Positions 58,999-64,000 of a stretch of DNA of 64,000 nt are shown here, in pieces. Every line of letters starts with the position of its first letter. Position 1 is the stretch's first letter. Source of the stretch: Anaeramoeba flamelloides (lineage: Eukaryota > Metamonada > Anaeramoebidae); contig JANTQA010000032.1 in assembly GCA_027625915.1 (NCBI GenBank), positions 11,672,001 through 11,736,000 of the forward strand. Reading direction: 5' to 3'. The notes below the pieces were generated by a model. The model saw nothing but the letters and a program-made list of their open reading frames with translations. It did no database searches and was not told the DNA's origin. The translations under genes and the position numbers were made by a program.

Positions 58999-61900
58999 AT
59001 TTTGGAAGTCGAAAATTTTGAGTGAAAAATTTTGGATTTGGGAAGTAAATTTTTTTTGCCTTCCTCAAAAAACCTAAATTTTTCAAGTTAGCAAGATCTA
59101 TAAGATCGAGTTTCTTTTAAGCCCATAAATATGTTTCTACACTTAAAAATAGTATCCACCGAGCATAAAATTCTGATAATCCTTATGGTTTCTTAAAAAT
59201 TTTATGAAAAAACTTGTGGTTACTTTTCTATTTATTTAAGTACTCCGTTTTTAGGTGAAATAATGTATAAAATTATCCTTGAAAGAGTTAAGGAATCCAA
59301 GTAATGTTGGTCCAAGGAGAATTTCTTTTAGAAAAAAAGTTAAATTTTCACAATTTTAACCAATTTTGACATTTTTTACCTTGTTAGATCATGTGAAATT
59401 TTGATTTTAATATTTTAGAATTTCCATTTCAACTTTCTGAACTCACACTATTTTCTTGGGATGTTCTACATATTTTTTAAATTTGCTTATACAAGTCTGA
59501 AATGTTCTAAATTTTGAAATGCACTTGAAAATCCCCAAAAGCCATTTTTCGAAATTATTTTTTTTGTTATTTTCAATTTTTTCTTTCCATTGAAAAACAA
59601 AGAAAAAGATTTGGTGTGTAAAAGTAAATGGGACAAAAAATGTTTTTTTTTTGTCCACTTTCTTCCGTGTGAAAATTTTTTGTGAGAAGCAAAAGTGAAA
59701 TAATATAATTACTCAGCCCCCTTAAGGGTGAGAACGTATTCCTTCTAGGCTAGTAATATTTTATGAACTCTAACGATTTAAATACAATGTACGAACTAAT
59801 AAAAATTATTTAAACAATTCTCAATTAAAGGAAATTCATAGGATTGAATTTTTTTGGATTTTTAAAAAAAGAAAAAAATCATTTATTAATCTTAATTTTT
59901 CAATATTTTTGGACAAAGTAAGGCAACTTTAAAAATATTTTTTTGATATCTTAACAGGATCTAACCAAATTATTTTTATCAAATATAAGTACAATTGAAG
60001 TAAATTGTATGAAGATTGAAAATAATTTGTATAGACACAGGCGCTGTTAAATTTTGAGAGGAAATTAAGGATTTGAAATTTTTTGGACCTGAAAAGCGAA
60101 AAAAATTAAATTTTGATTTTGGGAAGTGATCAATAGTTGGAGTTGTAATTTTCAACTAAAAAATTAGATTTTAATTTTTCAGATCATAAAAAAAAATAAA
60201 ATTTTTTTTTATTTTTCTTCTTTTTATAATTTTTTTTTTTTTTTTTTTTTGGAAAGCAATTTTTTTTGTAATTTTGCTAAAAAATAAAAAACAAACATTT
60301 TAACTATTATTTGGATTTTTTTTACAAAATATAAATTAAAAAAATATTTTATTGATAATAAAAAATCAATTATATATAAAAAGATAGACAAACATAGAAA
60401 TTAAATAATAGGATTTAAGTAAAAATGTTGCTTTTATGATTATTCCTTGAAAAAACTTTTTTTTTCAGATGTTTTTTTTCAATTGTTAAATATTCCGAAA
60501 ATAATATTATTTTGTAATCTTTCAAATATTTTATAAATTAGGTTATTATTCGAAAGAATCTGTTTCGATTCTTCATTTTATTAATTTAATGCTGAATTTT
60601 CAATTGAAAAAAAAGTAATTAAGTCGAATCTTTTTTATTTGAATTTGAAAGGGTGAATTCTACCTAAAAAGAAAAATAAAAATAATTTTTTTTAGAAAAA
60701 AGTCCCAGTGAATTTTATCGGCTCATTTTTTTTTTGTAAAATATATTTAGCTTATCATGAATGAATTTTCATACATTCAAATATTACCCCCGGCTTCTTT
60801 CGAATAAGACAAAAGAAAATAAAAAAAAATTAAAATAATTACAATCAAGCCAAAAATATAATAAAATGGCCTTTTAAAAATCCAAGAATATGAAAATTAT
60901 TTTAAAATCCTGATTTTGTATTCTCAAATAATTTTTTATTATCCATAACTCTAAAAGAAAATCTATCAAAAAAATAAATTTTAAAAAAAATTATTTGTAA
61001 AAATATTTTTAAAAAATATTAGATCTTAATCAAAAAGATTCATTTTTTTTTCTTCCAAATATTTATTTGAAAAGATTTTCATTTTATTTATGATGAATAA
61101 ATAAATAGTTTATTCTGGCATATATTCAGTAAAATAATAATTCTGTTTACTTGAAGGAAATATTATTTAAATGAACTGCATTACTAATTTCTAAATTAGA
61201 AATGGATTAGAATTTTCATTTAGATTTTAAAATAATAGAGTAGAATCCTTGGAAATTCACTTTGTTATTATAAGTTTTATGTGCTATTTTAAATTGTTTT
61301 CCAAAAATATTATTATTTCTTCAGCCATAATTTTTTATTACAATCATAAGCTATTAAGTATGGATTTAAATATTGTATATTTTGAAAAGATATCTAAAAT
61401 ATATTTTATTGGGAAAAGTCAATTTTCAGAAACTAATTTATGGAAAATATGAGACAACTCAAAAAAAAAAAAAAAGCATTTAGAGGACAAAAATATTACT
61501 TAAAAAAATCTCATCATATGTCCTTAATACAATGAAGCACTGTTTTTTTTTTTTTTTCTTATTAATATTTTTTCGAAATCTAGCATATAACCTAATTAAA
61601 TTAACCACTAGGATAAATTTTTTTTAGAATAAAAACACTCTCAACTTTTTAATATTAAAAATATTCTTTTGAAATTACTCTGCATTTTTCAATTTTTTTT
61701 TTAAAAATAGGAGCTGAGAAAATTTTGAAATTAAAGAATAAGTTAATGTATTAAATTAGAATATTTTTCCAGAGAGTTTATCTTTTTTGGTTGAACTTTT
61801 TTTTTAATTCAACCATTTGAAAATAAAAAAAAACATTTGAAGACCAAATTAGTCCCTTTTGTGAAAAGAAAATTCCCATAATTTAGAATTTTTCGTAGTA

Positions 61901-62048
61901 AATGGGTTAAAATAAATTAGTTTCAATAGAAATATACATAATTTAAAGTTTGTAAAAAAGGATTTTGGCAAAAAATATTTTCAAGAAAAAGTTAAATGGA
62001 AACATTATTTATTTTTATTTTTTAATTATGTTTTTTTTAATTTTTTTA

Positions 62049-62244
62049 CAGTCAGTTCCACTTTTAAGGCACAAACTTTCAAAGAAATTTTAGGAGCAAA
62101 AAAATCTCTAATTAGAGCAAATTATTTGTAATTTTGTTTTTTACAATTTATTTTACTAGAATCTGAATTTTGTGCCTTAATTTGAGATTTTTATTGTTCC
62201 TGAAATTTTATTGAAAGTTTGTGCCTTAAAGGTGGAACTGACTA
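62049..62244. mobile_element. MITE M1, copy 2 (196 bp)
   Basis: The left end CAGTCAGTTCCACTTTTAAG and the right end CTTTAAGG-like, GGTGGAACTGACT, form terminal inverted repeats of about 34 bp including GGCACAAACTTTCAA. TA flanks both sides. It has the same length and ends as the copy at 23932-24126. Confidence 0.85.
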
Positions 62245-62254
62245 TAAACGAAGG

Positions 62255-62885
62255 TATTTGGGGAGTTGACATAACTTGCAAAAAAGTGCAAAATGCGAAA
62301 ATTTGCAAATTTTTTTTTAATATTATTGAAAAGATTGTAGGTGAATTGAATTGGTATCTCAGAGACCCAAAACATTGTTCATGTGTATTGCTACACAGTG
62401 GTTTTAAAACGTTAGTTAATGTCATTTTTAGAACAATTTTTAATTGCGTAAAATTTGTGAAAATGTCATTAGTCCTAAATTGTCACAACTATTACATTTT
62501 TTTTTAGATGATAAATTTATATATTATAGGTTTAGGGTAGGTAAGGTATGTAAAGTCGAATCAATGTATTTTGGTTTTGACAAGAGAAAAACCACTGATT
62601 TGTATTGGGTAAGGTAAGGTAAGGTATTGGTGAGTATTACTTGCTATTTTCTGGATTTTTCCGAAATGTCATATTCATGACAATTTGGGACTAATGACAT
62701 TTTCACAAATTTTACACAATTAAAAATTGTCATAACAATGACATTTCCTAACATTTTCAAAACGTCGTGTAGCAACGTATTGAAATGTTTTAGGTCTCTG
62801 AGATACCAATTCAATTCGTCCACAATCTTCTGAAAATTATTAATAAAATTTGATAAATTTTCGCATGTTATGCCTACAGTCGGTA
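62255..62885. mobile_element. Foldback element M5 (about 0.63 kb) with GGTAA tandem core
   Basis: Arms of about 235 bp (62262-62500 and 62665-62885) are inverted repeats sharing AATTGAATTGGTATCTCAGA then GACC, ACATTG/ACATTT, TTTTAAAACG, AAAATTTGTGAAAATGTCAT and TAGTCC. The 160-bp centre contains GGGTAAGGTAAGGTAAGGTA. GGTATTTG occurs just outside both ends (62253 and 62885), a candidate 8-bp target duplication. No transposase frame is present. Confidence 0.8.
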
Positions 62886-63491
62886 TTTGATCAGTTTTCC
62901 ATTTTTAGTGTTTTTTGGGCCGTATGAACATATATTAAAATAAATGATATACTCAAAAAATATTTTCTTATTTGGATTGTTTCTTGATATCTTATTTCAT
63001 ATATAAATATATTATAATTCTTTCGAAAATTCCTTATTTTAGCTTTCTTTCAATTCAAATATTAACATATTTGTATAAAATTAAATTTTTTTTTATATCA
63101 CCTTAAATATATTATGAAACATATACAAGGTAAAACAACACAATTTTTGTTATTAAATTAAATATAATCAAACACCAAAACAGCGAAAATAATTATTTTA
63201 TTCACTTTTCAAAAAGACAGACAATAATAAAAAAAAAAAAAATAAACTATAATGAAAAATATTCATTACATTAAAAGGTTTATTTTTATATTTAAAGAAA
63301 TTATTTATTTTTTAACAACATTATTAGATAGAAATATCATTAAAAAAAAAAAAAAAAAAAAAAAAAACACCTATTTAAATTGATTTGTATGTATATATAT
63401 ATATATTTATTTATATTTATAAATCATTATTGGAAGATTTAATTTATACAGATAATAAAAGTCTATATAAAAAAAAAAAAAAAAACAATAA

Positions 63492-64000
63492 TTAAATTTT
63501 TTGAATACTTGAATCGTTATTCTCAAGATCTTTTGATAACGATTGAATCTCCAATGAAATATCCTTTCCTTGGGCTAAATTTGAGTTTATGTTTTGATTA
63601 TTTTCAATTGCATTATTTTTTTTATCTGAAGGTGGTCTTCCCCAAAATTTAAATTTCCAGTTTTTAATATAATTCACGATTGCTATGATTACAACGGCAG
63701 CCATATATAAGGTAATATATATGAACCCAGATAATTTTGAGAAATAAATTGTTTGGAAGGTACAATTTGTGATTCCCACGAAAGTATTAGCGACTAAAAA
63801 TATTGATAGTTGGTTAGTATTTAAACTTAGCATGATGGAAGTTGATTTATTGCCGTTACTACCGTTATGTGTAAGCATTTGTCTAACCTCGGGGGCATAA
63901 GGTACTGTGAAAAGGTCGAGCAGCATAAACCCGATAACCATAACAGTGAAGACAGCCAATTCGCAGAACACATATCCCATATTGACCATTCTTCGTGAGG
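63492..64000 (-). CDS. GPI inositol acyltransferase (PIGW/GWT1-like), C-terminal exon, partial
   Basis: The reading frame runs off the window end at 64000 and stops at 63492. The first visible residues are SRRMVNMGYVFCELA, equivalent to the SRR-x-AN-x-x-YV-W-x-LA block of the family. A membrane segment follows (FTVMVIGFMLLDLF), then LNTNQLSIFLVANTFVGITN, matching the conserved N-x-N-L-x-x-FLLAN-x-x-TG-x-N motif, and QTIYFSKLSGFIYITLYM with the last membrane helix. PIGW/GWT1 is a multi-pass ER membrane enzyme that acylates the inositol of glucosaminyl-phosphatidylinositol during GPI-anchor synthesis. The last 45 or so residues form a hydrophilic Asn/Ser/Lys tail, longer than in many homologues. 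The methionine at 63989 is internal. Identification is confident from motif order; the N-terminal two-thirds is outside the window. Confidence 0.88.
   Translation of the reverse strand, partial: SRRMVNMGYVFCELAVFTVMVIGFMLLDLFTVPYAPEVRQMLTHNGSNGNKSTSIMLSLNTNQLSIFLVANTFVGITNCTFQTIYFSKLSGFIYITLYMAAVVIIAIVNYIKNWKFKFWGRPPSDKKNNAIENNQNINSNLAQGKDISLEIQSLSKDLENNDSSIQKI

Larger units (their letters stand above)
61510..62945 (-). repeat. Dispersed repeat R5, copy interrupted by two elements
   Basis: It aligns inverted with 48330-48930. The alignment runs from TATGTCCTTAATA at about 61518 to about 62040. It resumes at about 62886 with TATTTGATCAGTTTT, then CCATTTTTAGTGTTTTTTGG and GCCGTA. The 840-bp gap is filled by elements M1 copy 2 and M5. 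Confidence 0.8.
58105..63491. other. Intergenic interval of 5.4 kb between two reverse-strand genes
   Basis: It contains a 105-bp hairpin element (58894-58998), repeat R5 in inverted orientation (61510-62945) and, nested inside that repeat, a MITE (62049-62244) and a foldback element (62255-62885). The first few hundred bases after 58104 should hold the promoter of the GLEBS gene. No exon was supported. Confidence 0.55.

Overview
This is a nuclear segment of a very AT-rich eukaryote. Coding exons stand out as slightly less AT-rich islands in roughly 80-85% A+T DNA. They are joined by GT-AG introns, use the standard genetic code (CAA for Gln, TAA/TAG as stops), and encode ribosomal protein uL30, a Rho/Rac GTPase, a TBL1-like WD40 protein, a GLEBS nucleoporin, a GPI-anchor acyltransferase and a mevalonate kinase. 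Lys/Asn/Ser-rich proteins, homopolymers and many (TA)n tracts fit a free-living or amoeboid protist such as an anaeramoebid or amoebozoan. That placement is inference only. I saw no rRNA, tRNA, CRISPR or bacterial-type operon.

Layout: (i) 1-3279, dispersed repeats, then the last exon of mevalonate kinase (+). (ii) 5952-7188, uL30/RPL7 in three exons, the first carrying only 8 coding bases. (iii) 7940-8724, a weak two-exon small-protein candidate. (iv) 13373-17473, an intronless 1366-residue nuclear protein with Lys-rich and Ser-Asp repeats, a Myb/SANT domain and a U-box-like C-terminus. (v) 22702-23460, a two-exon Rho-family GTPase. (vi) 23461-29100, gene-free DNA with two inverted-repeat elements. 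(vii) 29127-33432, an unrecognised four-exon gene whose last exon crosses a 20-A run with an apparent frame change. (viii) 34559-45221, a five-exon TBL1/Ebi-like corepressor subunit whose three long introns are largely made of repeats. (ix) 50674-51435, a single-exon telobox-type Myb protein. (x) 56815-58104 (-), a four-exon short NUP98-like protein with a GLEBS motif. (xi) 63492-64000 (-), the C-terminal exon of a PIGW/GWT1-like acyltransferase, cut by the window edge.

The genes are unrelated housekeeping and nuclear-function genes, not a pathway cluster. Their shared theme, partly by chance, is chromatin and nucleus: two Myb proteins, TBL1-like and NUP98-like. The most informative content is the repeat landscape. 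I could pair up at least seven repeat families by eye: a 195-bp TA-flanked MITE, a 1.65-kb element with CACAGGTA termini, a 0.92-kb nested inverted repeat, a 0.5-kb foldback element, a 0.64-kb foldback with a candidate 8-bp target duplication, a block of hairpins and tandem units, and several dispersed non-coding repeats. Many lie inside introns, where they account for much of the difference between the short (100-330 bp) and long (2-3 kb) introns. I did not find a convincing new defence or metabolic system.
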